A stretch of DNA of 64,000 nucleotides from Amycolatopsis methanolica 239 (GCF_000739085.1 NZ_CP009110.1:4898001-4962000); one strand, 5' to 3'; numbered from the stretch's first letter, positions 8,068 through 19,660 are shown. The notes: generated from the letters alone by a model not told the origin. A program made the numbers and translations.

Positions 8068-8614
8068 TCACCCGCCGCAGGTGCGGTCGCGGTTGACGCA
8101 CCACACGAGGCGGTTCATGATCCGTTGCGACATCACGTTAGCGAAGTCGTCGTGGTCGGACCGCGGGTTGTGGCTCTCCTCCGGGAAGGAGTCCACTTTG
8201 TACTTTCCGGCGACCTGGACGTCGCGCGGGATGTCGTAGACCAGCGTGATGCGCAGTTGCGGCACGGCCACGAAGCCGCGCCGGGGCCTGCGACGGGACG
8301 ACGGCCAGCGTCACCAGCGGGCCGGCGATGATCAGCATGGCCGCGACGGCCAGCACCCGGCGCACCAGGGTGCGGCGACGGCGGCTCGCGGCGGCCTCGT
8401 CGAGCGTCGGCGCCAGCACCCGCGGCGCGGGAACCGGCGGTTCCGGCCAGTAGCGGCGGATCTCGTCGAGCAGGTCCGGCAGCTCGTGCATCTCCAGGAC
8501 GTCGAGCTGGCAGTTCGGGCAGTCCAGCAGGTGCGCCTCGAACACCGCGTTGTCGGCATCGTCGAGCACACCGAGGACGTAGGCGGCGATGTCGGTGTGC
8601 GCCGGCTTGCCCAT
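8068..8614 (-). pseudogene. Anti-sigma factor (zinc-finger type), C-terminal part out of frame
   Basis: ATG 8614 follows GGGGGTGAG and begins MGKPAHTDIAAYVLGVLDD, a standard start of actinobacterial anti-sigma factors; HLLDCPNC near residue 31 is the zinc-binding motif, and a membrane segment follows (VLAVAAMLIIAGPLVTLAVV). Soon after, near 8280, the frame loses coherence. Sensible protein resumes in a second frame as a 67-residue tail (8271-8068) rich in polar residues and ending RDRTCGG. Whether the tail belonged to the anti-sigma factor or to another gene is unclear. The usual outer domain of about 100 residues is missing. Confidence 0.6.
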
Positions 8615-9138
8615 GCCGCTCACCCCCGCTCCCGCAGCGAGCGGCAGCGCGCGCACCGCGTGGTAGATCCGGGACTTCACGGTCCCCGGCGGCACACCGA
8701 GCGTCTCGGCCACCTCGTTGACCGTGCGGCCGTGGACGTAGGTGCGCAGGACCGCCTCCCGGTGCTCCGCGGACAGGGTCTGCAGTGCTTCGTACAGCAT
8801 CATCGCGGCCAGGGCCCTGTCCGATTCGTCCGGCACCCCGACGGAGTTCGCGTCGGGCTCCTCGACCTCCTGGGGCCGCGCGCGGCGGCTGCGCCAACCG
8901 TCGATGACGATGCGGCGGGCCACGGTGTGCAGCCACGCCCGCGGCATCTCCGGCTCCCGGTCGAGCTTGTCGGCGTTGCGCCAGGCCCTGATCAGGGTCT
9001 CCTGCACGACGTCCCCGGCCCACAGGCGGTCACCCCCGGTCAGGGTGATCACGAACGCGAGCAGGGGACGGCCGAACTCCCGGTAGAGGGCGGTGGCCAG
9101 GTCGTCGTTCCCCCGCGACCCGAACCTTTTCCGTCCAC
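8615..9138 (-). CDS. ECF sigma factor, read through into the anti-sigma gene
   Basis: Both sigma domains are present: region 2 (LYREFGRPLLAFVITL, AGDVVQETLIRAW, WLHTVARRIVIDGWR) and region 4 (LSAEHREAVLRTYVHG, EVAETLGVPPGTVKSRIYHA). The frame has no stop before the anti-sigma ATG 8614; in the run GCGGGGGTGAGC one G fewer would create a TGA, so a G5 tract decides between separate proteins and a fusion. The start is also uncertain: GTG 9138 (VDGKGSGRG) joins the sigma frame only if a neighbouring G5 run had one more G, while the in-frame GTG 9199 would overlap the divergent lipoprotein gene. Sigma and anti-sigma genes side by side are the normal arrangement. Confidence 0.65.
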
Positions 9139-9164
9139 TGTGGATTCCAGGAAGGCGTCCCGAC

Positions 9165-9640
9165 GTGCCTCGATCCCCTGCGCTGACACCACTGACCACC
9201 GGTTGCGTGGTCCTCGCGGTGATCACCGCGTGCGACACCGGCTCCCCCGCGCCGCTGCCGCCCCAGTCCGTTCCCGCGGCGGAGGCCGCGCCGACCTCGG
9301 CCGCATCGTGGTCGACGGCGCGGGATTCACCTTGTACCGCTACGACAAGGACACCACCGCCTCGCCGCGGTCCGCGTGTGACAGCGCGTGCACCCGGACG
9401 TGGCAGCCCGTGCCCGCGACCGCGGCACAACAGTTGCACGGCATCGACCCCACGCTCGTCGGATCCCTCACCCGGGCCGACCGCACGGACCAGGTGACGC
9501 TCGCCGGGCACCCGCTGTACCGCTACCGGCCCGACGAAATGCCCGGGGAAACGGGCGGGCTGGGATCCGGCGACGCGTGGTTCCCGGTCAGCCCGGACGG
9601 GAACGAAGTGCAGGGCTGCGAGCGATCCGGGACGAACTGA
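9165..9640 (+). pseudogene. Secreted-repeat lipoprotein, frameshifted
   Basis: GTG 9165 starts a lipoprotein signal peptide with lipobox ITAC. The frame changes near 9290-9296, after which the typical repeat domain follows: LGRIVVDGAGFTLYRYDKD, CDSACTRTWQPV, LVGSLTRADRTDQVT and LYRYRPD, ending at TGA 9638-9640. The Yx(F/W/Y)xxD motifs match the lipoprotein at 7192-7992, so the two ECF loci are each paired with a member of the same surface-protein family. The gene is divergent from its sigma gene and overlaps the next gene as TGATG. Confidence 0.7.
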
Positions 9641-10010
9641 TGCGTTCGGCCTCTAGACGATTCCTGACCATGCTGATGGTCCTGTTGTTCGTCCAATTGG
9701 CCGTACCACGGAATGTGACCGCGCAGACCGAATTGAGCGCCGCCGATCGCGATCTGCTGATCCGCGCCCGGCAGGCCGGGCTGTCGCCGCGACGAGCACG
9801 TCAAGGACGTCGGCATGACGCTGATGGTCGACCACGGGCGGCTCGACGTGCAGGTGCGCGACCTGGCCCGGCGGCGCGGCGTGACCCTGCCCGACCAGCA
9901 GCGCTGGCTCGTGGAGATGCGCGACGCGCCGACGGCAGCCGACTTCGAGCGGGTCTTCGCCAACCGCCTGCGCGCGGCGCAGCCCGGCTGCTGCTCGACG
10001 ATTCGTGGAG
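9640..10010 (+). pseudogene. DUF4142 protein, internally deleted and 3' truncated
   Basis: ATG 9640 overlaps the previous stop. A signal peptide (LTMLMVLLFVQLAVP) and ELSAADRDLLIRARQAGL begin a DUF4142 domain. Near 9795 about 15 expected residues are missing and the frame shifts, then EHVKDVGMTLMVDHGRLD and FERVFANRLRAAQP continue the domain in the second frame. The C-terminal helix normally starting HGKVF is replaced by unrelated sequence. DUF4142 proteins are secreted ferritin-like proteins of unknown role. This copy cannot give a normal product. Confidence 0.7.
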
Positions 10011-10314
10011 CGGGCATGGCGAGGTGCCGGTGCTCGGACCGGGGGACCTGACCTACCGGGAGGTGGCGGAGATCATGTCGGACGTGCTGGGCAGGCCGGT
10101 GCGGTTCGAGCAACTCTCGGCCGAGGCGCTGAAGGCGAGCCTGCGGCAGCGGGGCTGGTCCGAGGCGATGGCGCAGGCCATGGTCGACATGGCGGTGGCC
10201 AAGAACGCGGGCCTGGACAACGCGGAACCACGTACGCCGGAAGCCACCACCCCGACGACGTTGCGCCAGTGGTGCGAGGAGGTTCCGCGGCCGGCAGTAG
10301 CATCCGCTGGATGA
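9985..10314 (+). pseudogene. 3' fragment of an NmrA/NAD(P)-binding (epimerase-like) gene
   Basis: From about 9985 a new protein appears, in the frame of the DUF4142 start: GEVPVLGPGDLTYREVAEIM, VLGRPVRFEQL, MVDMAVAKNAGLDNAEPRT and TTLRQWCEE. This matches the C-terminal third of NmrA-like NAD(P)-binding proteins. The Rossmann N-terminus (about 180 residues) is absent, so a deletion has joined it to the DUF4142 gene. Its TGA at 10312-10314 overlaps the ATG of the next gene (ATGA), showing that the original gene order is kept. Confidence 0.7.
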
Positions 10315-10906
10315 AGATGATCGCCGTTCCGGGCGGGAGCGTGAGGGTGTCCGACCGGCGGACGCAGCGGAGCTGATCCGTCGAGGTCGCGCCCTTCCGG
10401 ATGGCGGCGCACCATGTGACGCAGGGGCTCGGAACTCCGGTGGAGAGCGTGACGTGGGCGGATGCGGTGCGGTTCTGCAACGCGTTGTCCGTCCACGAGG
10501 GACTGTCCCCGGTGTACTCGTTCGGGGCTGTCGTGGAGTGGGACCGGGCCACGGAAGGCTACCGACTGCCCACCGAGGCGGAGTGGGAGCACGCCTGCCG
10601 CGCCGGAACGGACGGCCCGCGTTACGGTGACCTCGACGAGATCGCTTGGCACCGCGGCAATTCCGGCGAGCGGATCCACGAGGTCGGCGGGAAGCGCCCG
10701 AACGCGTGGGGGTTGCACGACATGATCGGCAACGCGTGGGACTGGTGCTGGGACGTCTACGACGCCCAGGTGTACGGCCCGTACCGCGTCCTGCGCGGCG
10801 GCGGCTGGTTCGACGAGCGCTGGAGCTGCCGCGCCTCGTCCGGCGCCGAAGCCACCCGTCCTACCGCAGCGACGATGTCGGGTTCCGCGTGGTCCGCTCC
10901 CGCTGA
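10311..10906 (+). pseudogene. Formylglycine-generating-enzyme-like (SUMF1/EgtB fold) gene, broken
   Basis: ATG 10311 starts MKMIAVPGGSVRV, typical for this family, but a TGA at 10374-10376 interrupts it. The same frame continues SVEVAPFRMAAHHVTQG, and a Trp codon (TGG) is expected at the TGA. The core is recognisable (VESVTWADAVRFCNALS, YRLPTEAEWEHACRAGT, NAWGLHDMIGNAWDWCWD, VLRGGGWF). A segment is missing after residue 40. Near 10838 the frame shifts, and the proper ending RRRSHPSYRSDDVGFRVVRS is found in another frame, stopping at 10906. The family includes sulfatase-activating and sulfoxide-synthase-like enzymes; which one this was cannot be told. Confidence 0.7.
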
Positions 10907-11077
10907 GCGGCCGCGCGGGCTCTCGTGCTGGCGCTGGTCTAAGCGAGTGTGGTGCCGCCTGTGCGCTGGAAATGGCCGCGCTCACGCGGGGCTGCTCACC
11001 GGCACCGGGCCGGTGCTTCTCCGCCAATGAATCCACCGCCGCGGGCCGCGCCCCATCGGAGCGCGGCCCGCGCAGTG

Positions 11078-12994
11078 TCACTCGCTCGGGGCCTCCGCCG
11101 CGGCGGGCTGCGCCTCGCCGATCAGGTTCGACGCCCACTCCGTCACGCGCCGCGCGACGTCTTGCGCCGTCAGGCCGACGCTGGCGAGCACCTCTTCGCG
11201 CGAAGCGTGCGGCAGGAACTCCTGCGGCACGGCCAGGTCGCGCAGCGGCACGTCGCACTCGGCGTCCCGCAGCACGGATGCCAGCGCGCTGCCGAAACCG
11301 CCGTGCCTGCCGCTGTCCTCGACCGTCACGACCAGCCGGTGCTCACTCGCCAGGCCGACCAGCTCGCGCGGCACCGGCAGCACCCACCGCGGGTCGACGA
11401 CGGTCACGCCGATGCCCTGGTCGGCCAGCCGTTCGGCAGCGGCCAGCCCGAGCGGCGCGAACGCGCCCACCGCGACCAGCAGCACGTCGGCCCCCGCGCC
11501 TTCCCGCGGCCGCCGCAGCACGTCGATCACACCGGTCCGCTCCACCGCGGGCACCGACTCGGTGACGCTGCCCTTGGAGAACCGCAGCGCGGTCGGCCCG
11601 TCGGACACCGCCACCGCCTCCCGCAGCTCCTCGCGCAGCGTCTGCGCGTCGCGCGGCGCGGCGACCCGGATGCCGGGCACCATGCCCAGCAGCGACAGGT
11701 CCCACATGCCGTGGTGGCTCGGCCCGTCCGGCCCGGTGATGCCGGCCCGGTCCAGCACCAGCGTGACCGGCTGGCGGTGCAGCGCGACGTCCATCAGCAG
11801 CTGGTCGAACGCCCGGTTGAGGAACGTCGAGTACACCGCGACCACCGGGTGCATGCCGCCCATCGCGAGGCCGGCGGCCGAGGTCATGGCGTGCTGCTCG
11901 GCGATGCCCACGTCGAACCAGCGGCCCGGGTGCCGCTCGGCGAACTCGTGCAGCCCCGTCGAGCGCAGCATCGCGGCGGTGATCGCCACGACGTCCTCGC
12001 GCTCCTCGCCGATGCGCGCCAGCTCGTCCCCGAACACCGCGGTCCAGCTCAGGCCCTTCGGCTTGGGCAGCCCGGTTTCCGGGTCGATCGGGTCGGTCTG
12101 GTGCATCTGGTCGGCCTCGTGGTTCACCGCGGGCGGGTAACCGTGACCCTTCTCGGTGACCGCGTGCACGACGACCGGCCCGCCGAACGCCTTCGCCGCC
12201 TGGAACGCCTTCTCCAGCGCGGCGATGTCGTGGCCGTCGACCGGGCCGAGGTACTTCAGCTTGAGGTCGGAGAACATCTCCTGCGGGCTCAGCGCGTCCT
12301 TGATGCCGGCCTTCGCCGCGTGCAGCGCCGCGTAGATCGGCTTGCCCACCACCGGCGTGTTGAGCAGCAGCTCGCGCCCGCCGTCGAGCATGCGCTCGTA
12401 GCCCGGCTGCAGCCGCAGCGAGGCCAGGTGCTCGGCGAACCCGCCGATCGTCGGCGAGTAGGACCGGCCGTTGTCGTTGACCACGATCACCACGGGACGG
12501 CCCGGCTCGGCGGCGATGTTGTTCAGCGCCTCCCAGCACATGCCGCCGGTCAGCGCGCCGTCCCCGACGACCGCGACCGCGTGCCGCCCGCCGCCGGCGA
12601 GCTCGAACGCCTTCGACAGGCCGTCCACATAGGACAGCGCGGTGGAGGCGTGGCTGTTCTCCACCAGGTCGTGCTCGCTCTCCTCACGGGACGGATAGCC
12701 CGACGGCCCGCCCTGCTGGCGCAGCAGGTCGAACTCGGTGTGCCTGCCGGTCACGATCTTGTGCACGTAGCACTGGTGACCGACGTCCCAGACGATCGCG
12801 TCCTTCGGCGAGTCGAACACCCGGTGCAGCGCCAGGGTCAGCTCGACCACGCCGAGGTTCGGGCCGAGGTGGCCGCCGGAGCGGCGGACCTTGTCGACCA
12901 GGAAGTCGCGGATCTCGCCCGCCAGGTGCTCGAGCTGGCCGTGTCCCATGCGCTTCAGGTCGGCCGGTCCGTGCACGGACTCCAGCAGCGTCAC
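11078..12994 (-). CDS. dxs: 1-deoxy-D-xylulose-5-phosphate synthase
   Basis: Makes DXP from pyruvate and glyceraldehyde-3-phosphate with thiamine diphosphate, the first step of the MEP isoprenoid route. GTG 12994 ([16 protein letters not shown], after AGGTGG) gives 638 residues, the normal length. Visible are [16 protein letters not shown], the diphosphate/Mg site [32 protein letters not shown] of the pyrimidine domain and a transketolase C-terminal domain. The gene is intact, unlike its left-hand neighbours. It forms the left border of the block that is conserved in mycobacteria (dxs1 to sigB). Confidence 0.96.
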   Translation of the reverse strand: MTLLESVHGPADLKRMGHGQLEHLAGEIRDFLVDKVRRSGGHLGPNLGVVELTLALHRVFDSPKDAIVWDVGHQCYVHKIVTGRHTEFDLLRQQGGPSGYPSREESEHDLVENSHASTALSYVDGLSKAFELAGGGRHAVAVVGDGALTGGMCWEALNNIAAEPGRPVVIVVNDNGRSYSPTIGGFAEHLASLRLQPGYERMLDGGRELLLNTPVVGKPIYAALHAAKAGIKDALSPQEMFSDLKLKYLGPVDGHDIAALEKAFQAAKAFGGPVVVHAVTEKGHGYPPAVNHEADQMHQTDPIDPETGLPKPKGLSWTAVFGDELARIGEEREDVVAITAAMLRSTGLHEFAERHPGRWFDVGIAEQHAMTSAAGLAMGGMHPVVAVYSTFLNRAFDQLLMDVALHRQPVTLVLDRAGITGPDGPSHHGMWDLSLLGMVPGIRVAAPRDAQTLREELREAVAVSDGPTALRFSKGSVTESVPAVERTGVIDVLRRPREGAGADVLLVAVGAFAPLGLAAAERLADQGIGVTVVDPRWVLPVPRELVGLASEHRLVVTVEDSGRHGGFGSALASVLRDAECDVPLRDLAVPQEFLPHASREEVLASVGLTAQDVARRVTEWASNLIGEAQPAAAEAPSE

Positions 12995-13384
12995 TTTCCA
13001 CCTCACCCGCATAGATACCTCGCCCTGCCCGCCAGGGCGCGTCCAGTCAGTCTACGGAGAACCGTAGTCCTCCGGCCGCCCCGCGCGTTCCGGGTCACTG
13101 ATCACGCGGTGAGAAGGTGCCGGCCGCTGCCGCAACCGTGTGAACACTGTCTCACTGACATGACGCACCGGGGGCGCGCACGTGGTGACATCCCGTGAGA
13201 TCGGGTCCGGCCAGGCGTGGCGTTACATCAGGCCACGGGATTGGTGAACCGATCAAGACTGGTGTGGGTGGCGTCGCGGCGCGCCGGGCTCGCTGGTCCA
13301 GCTCAGGGGCCACGTCCCGCGAGGGCACCGCCGCACACCGCGACATCCGCCCTGCCCCCCCCAGCCACCTCCCCGCCCGACGCC
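12995..13384. other. Intergenic region upstream of dxs
   Basis: These 390 bases separate dxs from the LysR gene upstream of it on the same strand. They should contain the dxs promoter, but no convincing -35/-10 pair, riboswitch fold or repeat was recognised. Short open frames here have no recognisable protein features. Confidence 0.4.
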
Positions 13385-14305
13385 TCACCGCCCGGCCAGC
13401 TCCACCCCGGCCGGCAGACTCCCGGCCCGGTGCAGCTCGTCGAGGTGCGTGAGCAGCGTCTCGCGGAACGCGCGCGCCGCGTTGGTCGGCGCCACGTCCG
13501 TCCGCTGGGCCAGCGCGATGGTGCGGGTGATCTCCGGCGCGGTCAGCGGCGTCCCGCGCAGCGCAGGCCGCCCGGCGAGCACCAGGCTCGGCACCACCGC
13601 GACCCCGAGCCCCACCTCAACGAACCTCAGCACGGCGTCCATCTCCCCACCCTGCGCCGCGAACACCGGCGTGAACCCGGCGGCGCGGCAGGCCTGCAGG
13701 GTGGTGTCCCGCAGGTCGTAGCCCTCCCGGAACATCACCAGCGGCCGGTCGCGCAGCTCCGCCAGCCGGACGTCCCCGCCCAGGTCCACGCCGGCGGGTG
13801 AGGCCACCACCAGCCGCTCCCGCAGCAGCGGCACCGACGTCAGCGCCGCCTCCTCCCCGGACGCGATCAGCACCGCCAGGTCCAGCTCACCGTGCGTCAG
13901 CGCCCGCACGAGATCCTTCGAACCGCTCTCCTCCACCACCAGCTCGATGCCCGGGTATTCGCGGTGGAAGCGGTGCAGCACGTCGGCGAACACCGTGACG
14001 CACAGGCTCGGCGTCGCGCCCACCCGGACCCGTCCGCGGCGCAGTCCGACCAGCTCGGCGACCTCCAGCCGCGCGGTGTCCACGTCGGCGACGATGCGCC
14101 GCGCGATCGGCAGCAGCGCCTCGCCGGCCGGGGTCAGCGTGACGTTGCCCCGCGCCCGGCTGAACAGCGGCGCGCCGAGCTCGTCCTCCAGCGCGCGGAC
14201 CTGCTTGCTCAGTGAGGGCTGCGCCACATACGTGCGCTCCGCGGCGCGCGTGAAGTGCCGCGTCTCGGCCACGGCCAGGAAGTACAGCAGCTGCTGCAGC
14301 GTCAT
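13385..14305 (-). CDS. LysR-family transcriptional regulator
   Basis: A protein of 306 residues starting [20 protein letters not shown]. The N-terminal helix-turn-helix ([20 protein letters not shown], near 21-40) is followed by a periplasmic-binding-like ligand domain. It is divergent from the sdh/frd operon with 71 nt between, the classic arrangement in which a LysR protein activates the divergent operon in response to a pathway metabolite. The inducer is unknown. Confidence 0.92.
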   Translation of the reverse strand: MTLQQLLYFLAVAETRHFTRAAERTYVAQPSLSKQVRALEDELGAPLFSRARGNVTLTPAGEALLPIARRIVADVDTARLEVAELVGLRRGRVRVGATPSLCVTVFADVLHRFHREYPGIELVVEESGSKDLVRALTHGELDLAVLIASGEEAALTSVPLLRERLVVASPAGVDLGGDVRLAELRDRPLVMFREGYDLRDTTLQACRAAGFTPVFAAQGGEMDAVLRFVEVGLGVAVVPSLVLAGRPALRGTPLTAPEITRTIALAQRTDVAPTNAARAFRETLLTHLDELHRAGSLPAGVELAGR

Positions 14306-14376
14306 AACTTCAGGCTATCGTTTCCAGCACTTCGATATATTGGACGACTCGCCACTGTGGGCCGCACGCTGCCGAC
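14306..14376. promoter_or_regulatory. Divergent promoter region between lysR and the sdh/frd operon
   Basis: A 71-bp gap. TATATT at 14336-14341 is a good -10 match on the + strand, about 35 nt before the GTG of the cytochrome b gene; no strong -35 is seen, as expected for an activator-dependent promoter. LysR proteins normally bind such gaps. Confidence 0.4.
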
Positions 14377-15065
14377 GTGGCCCTTCTCGAACGTTCCGCA
14401 CCACCACGCCGGCTGTGGTCCTCGACCGTCGGGCAGAAGGCGATCATGGCCGTGACCGGCCTGCTCCTGCTGCTCTTCGTCGTCGCGCACATGCTGGGCA
14501 ACCTGAAGTTCTTCGTGTCCACGGCGAGCTTCGACCACTACGCGGCCTGGCTGCGCACGATCCTGGACAGCGTCCTCGGACACTCCGGGTCCCTCTGGAT
14601 ACTCCGCGCCGGGCTGGTCTTCTGCGTCGTGCTGCACGCCGTCACCGCGGCTCGTCTGGCGCGCCGCGCTCGCGCCGCCCGACCGGTCCGGTACGCCCGC
14701 CGCGGCCGCGTCCAAGGCGACTACGCGGCGCGCACCATGCGCTGGGGCGGGGTGATCCTCGCGCTGTTCGTCGTCTACCACGTGCTCGACCTGACCACCG
14801 GGCACCTCAACCCGAACGGCGTACCGGGCGCGGTGCACGACAACGTCATCGCCGACTTCCGGCTCTGGTACGTGACGCTGGTCTACACGCTGGCCGTGGT
14901 CACGCTCGGGTTCCACATCCGGCACGGGCTGTGGAGCGCGCTGCAGAGCCTGGGCACGTCCGGCGCCGCGCGACGCACCGCGCAGGGCGTCGCGCTCGGC
15001 GTCGCCGTCGCCGTCACCGCCGGGTACCTGTCCGTCCCGTTCGCCGTCGTCACCGGATTGGCCGG

Positions 15066-15069
<4 letters not shown>
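14377..15069 (+). CDS. sdhC: Succinate dehydrogenase/fumarate reductase cytochrome b subunit
   Basis: The membrane anchor of a type B SQR/QFR complex that passes electrons to or from menaquinone. From GTG 14377 it is 230 residues, with five predicted membrane helices and candidate heme-ligand histidines in [24 protein letters not shown] and [14 protein letters not shown]. It is the first gene of the operon; its TGA overlaps the GTG of the flavoprotein gene. Confidence 0.9.
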
Positions 15070-16990
<1,921 letters not shown>

Positions 16991-16994
<4 letters not shown>

Positions 16995-17737
16995 AACTCG
17001 TGTTGAAGATCTGGCGGCAGAAGGACGCGGCGGACCGCGGTGGGCTGGTGCGGTACGAGGTGGACGGCCTGTCGCCGGACATGTCGTTCCTGGAGGTGCT
17101 CGACGTGCTGAACGAGCGCCTCACCGCCGCGGGCGACGAACCGGTGGCGTTCGACCACGACTGCCGGGAAGGCATTTGCGGGGCGTGCGGGGTCGTCATC
17201 GACGGCACGCCGCACGGCCCGCAGGCGGCGACCACCACGTGCCAGCTGCACCTGCGGCACTTCGCGGACGGGCAGACCGTGACGGTGGAGCCGTGGCGGG
17301 CGCGGGCTTTTCCGGTGGTGAAGGACCTCGTGGTGGATCGTGGGGCGCTGGACCGGATCATCGAAGCGGGCGGGTACATCACGGCGCCGACCGGGAGCGC
17401 GCCCGAAGCCCACGCCACGCCGGTGCCGAAACCGGCCGCGGACATGGCGTTCGAAGCGGCGGCGTGCATCGGTTGCGGCGCGTGTGTGGCGGCGTGCCCG
17501 AACGGTTCGGCCATGCTGTTCACCGCCGCCAAGGCGACGCACCTGGGGGTCCTCCCGCAGGGCGAGCCGGAGCGGCCGGCGCGGGCGGTGTCGATGGTCG
17601 CCGCGCAGGACGCAGAGGGCTTCGGAGGCTGCACGAACAGCGGCGAGTGCACGGTGGTGTGCCCGAAGGGGATCCCCCTGGACACGATCGGCCGCCTGAA
17701 CAGGGACGTACTGGGAGCGGCGCTGCGGTCCGGGTGA
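16991..17737 (+). CDS. sdhB: Succinate dehydrogenase/fumarate reductase iron-sulfur subunit
   Basis: Carries three Fe-S clusters between flavin and quinone. GTG 16991 overlaps the sdhA stop (GTGA); 248 residues. Ligands: [2Fe-2S] at Cys58, Cys63, Cys66 and Cys84; [4Fe-4S] at Cys159, Cys162 and Cys165 with Cys224 of VCPKGI; [3Fe-4S] at Cys169, Cys214 and Cys220. It ends the sdhCAB operon and is followed by 0.8 kb of low-complexity DNA. Confidence 0.95.
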
Positions 17738-18542
17738 TTCCGCGGCGGGCGGAGCGGCGATGTCGGGCGCGGCCGGGAGCGGGGCGGCCCGAGACACGCG
17801 GCGGCAGCGCGGCCGAGGCGGCGCACGGGCAGGGCGACGTGCGGGCGGGCCTGACGGGGCGACGTGCGGCGGTGCGGGGAACGGGGCCCAGCGGCGCGCG
17901 GAACGGCAGCACGCGCGGGGCGCGGGGCGCAGCGGCCCGGGGAACGGCAGCACGCGGGGAACGGCGGCGTCGGACGCGACTGTGTGGGGCGCCGCAGCGC
18001 GGGCGGCGCAGGAGAGTGGCCCACGGCCGGGCGGGAGGGGCTCGGCCAGGACGCACGGCGGCGCGCGGGGCGTCGGGCGCGGGGCGAGGCAGCACGTGGG
18101 GCGCAGGGCGCAGGGGCGTGGGATGCGGCCGTTCGGGGGCGCGACAGCGCCGCCGGGGCGCGAGGACCGCGGCCAGGAGCAGAAGCGCCGCGCGGCGGCA
18201 TGGGGCCTGAGCCGGGCAGGAGGGGCGACAGCAGCGGCGCAGCGGCGGGAGCGCCGCGGGGCGGGAGGAGCGCGGCCAGGGGCGGAAAACGCCGCGCGTG
18301 AGCAGGGCGGCAGCGCCGAGGGCGGCGCGTGCAGCCCTCAGCGCTGCCGACCAGCAGCACCCCAAGCGAGCCGCACCCCAAGCGAGCCACACCCCGGGCA
18401 GCGTCCTCCGGACGAACCGCGTGCGGCTCCCGGCGGCCCGCGCGTGGGCACCCCGCCTCGGCCGCCCGCTCCTCAACCGTTGATTCAGGGGAACCGCACC
18501 CGGGAATTGAACGCCGCGAAGCTCCCCCAGAGGCAAATCGTC
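17738..18542. repeat. Low-complexity G-rich spacer with short direct repeats
   Basis: About 800 bases lie between the convergent sdhB and DUF2786 genes. The left two thirds are strongly G-rich, with very few T residues on the + strand. A 16-bp word, GGAACGGCAGCACGCG, occurs at 17900-17915 and 17941-17956. All six frames give Gly/Arg/Ala-rich strings with no domain, so no gene is called. The last 150 bases change to C-rich sequence with a tandem repeat. Confidence 0.6.
18357..18388. repeat. Tandem 16-bp repeat, two copies
   Basis: GCACCCCAAGCGAGCC is present twice back to back (18357-18372 and 18373-18388), followed by a partial third copy (ACACCCCGG). It lies inside the low-complexity convergent spacer. 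Confidence 0.75.
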
Positions 18543-19619
18543 CTAACCCGCCTCCATCTGGGCTCGCTCCACTGTCAGTCGTGCGTGGTTGGCGGCTTCT
18601 CGGCCTGCTGTCCAGCCTTCGGTGTTGCTGATGGTCGTCCTGCGGTTTGTCGTGTGCGGGAACAGCTCGACGAACAGCGTGTCCACCTCCCGGCGCCGCC
18701 GGGCGAGGATCGGGAGCAGCCGCGCGTCCGCGAACTCCGCCCCCGCCGCACGGTCGGCGTCCGTCAGGCGTTCGCTTATCCGCGTCGCGTAGGCGAGCAG
18801 GAACGCGTGCCGGAACGAGCGGGTCCGCGCGCCTCGGCCGGCGGCCAGCATCGCCTCGTTCGCCTGCACCAGCAGCGACGTCGACAGCAACTCCACCAGG
18901 TCCAGGTCCACCTCGTGGCCGACCAGCACCACGAACCCCAGCTTGGCGTAGAACGCCGCCCGGCACCGGTTGGCCGTCGCGACCGCCGTCACCAGCGACG
19001 ACTTCGGGCCGAGGTACGGCTGCTCCAGCCAGAACCGCCGCGCCGCACCCGCCCTCGGCCCCGGCGCGTCCACCAGCGCCTGCTCGAACGAGTACCGGCT
19101 CATCAGCTGCTGCGCCTTCGCCGACAGCGCCTCCGCCTCCTCGGCGAACGACGTCGACTCCGCCTTCGCCAGCAGCGCCCGGATCCGCGCCAGCACCTTC
19201 TCGTCCACGCCCGCCCGCTCCGCCGCGACCGGCACCTCCGGCAACCGCGGCAGGGGCAGCAGCACCTCCAGCACCGACAGCACCACGAGCAACGCCGCCA
19301 CCCGCTCCACGCCGTGCTGCTCCGACCACCGCTCCAGCAACGGCCGCTCGGCGCCGCCGCACCCGGCGAGCACGTCCGAGGTCAGCGCCACCCCCCGCCG
19401 GTCCAGCCGCCGCAACGCGATCTGGTGCACGTCACCCGGCTGCCAGCCGGTCCGCCACAACCGGGCCAGCACCTCCCGCAGCGCCAGCTCCGCCGCCCGA
19501 TCGATCAGCCGCGCGTCGTAGCGCGGGCCGGCCAGCTCCCGCGCCGCGAGCTCACCCAGCCGCCGCTGGGCGGCATCGCACAGCAGGACGGCGAACGTTT
19601 CTACAGTGGACTCGGCCAT
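18543..19619 (-). CDS. DUF2786 domain protein
   Basis: From ATG 19619 (MAESTVETFAVLLCDAAQRR) the product is 358 residues. Residues near 140-180 (VLARIRALLAKAESTSFAEE, EALSAKAQQLMSRYS) form the DUF2786 signature. The rest is helical and mostly uncharged, with no signal peptide. The function is unknown. It is divergent from nothing close: it reads toward the low-complexity spacer, and the neighbouring methyltransferase gene on the same strand ends 41 nt upstream. Confidence 0.8.
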   Translation of the reverse strand: MAESTVETFAVLLCDAAQRRLGELAARELAGPRYDARLIDRAAELALREVLARLWRTGWQPGDVHQIALRRLDRRGVALTSDVLAGCGGAERPLLERWSEQHGVERVAALLVVLSVLEVLLPLPRLPEVPVAAERAGVDEKVLARIRALLAKAESTSFAEEAEALSAKAQQLMSRYSFEQALVDAPGPRAGAARRFWLEQPYLGPKSSLVTAVATANRCRAAFYAKLGFVVLVGHEVDLDLVELLSTSLLVQANEAMLAAGRGARTRSFRHAFLLAYATRISERLTDADRAAGAEFADARLLPILARRRREVDTLFVELFPHTTNRRTTISNTEGWTAGREAANHARLTVERAQMEAG

Positions 19620-19660
19620 GCCCCGCATCATGCCGGAGGCCACCGACAATTCCGGGCACG

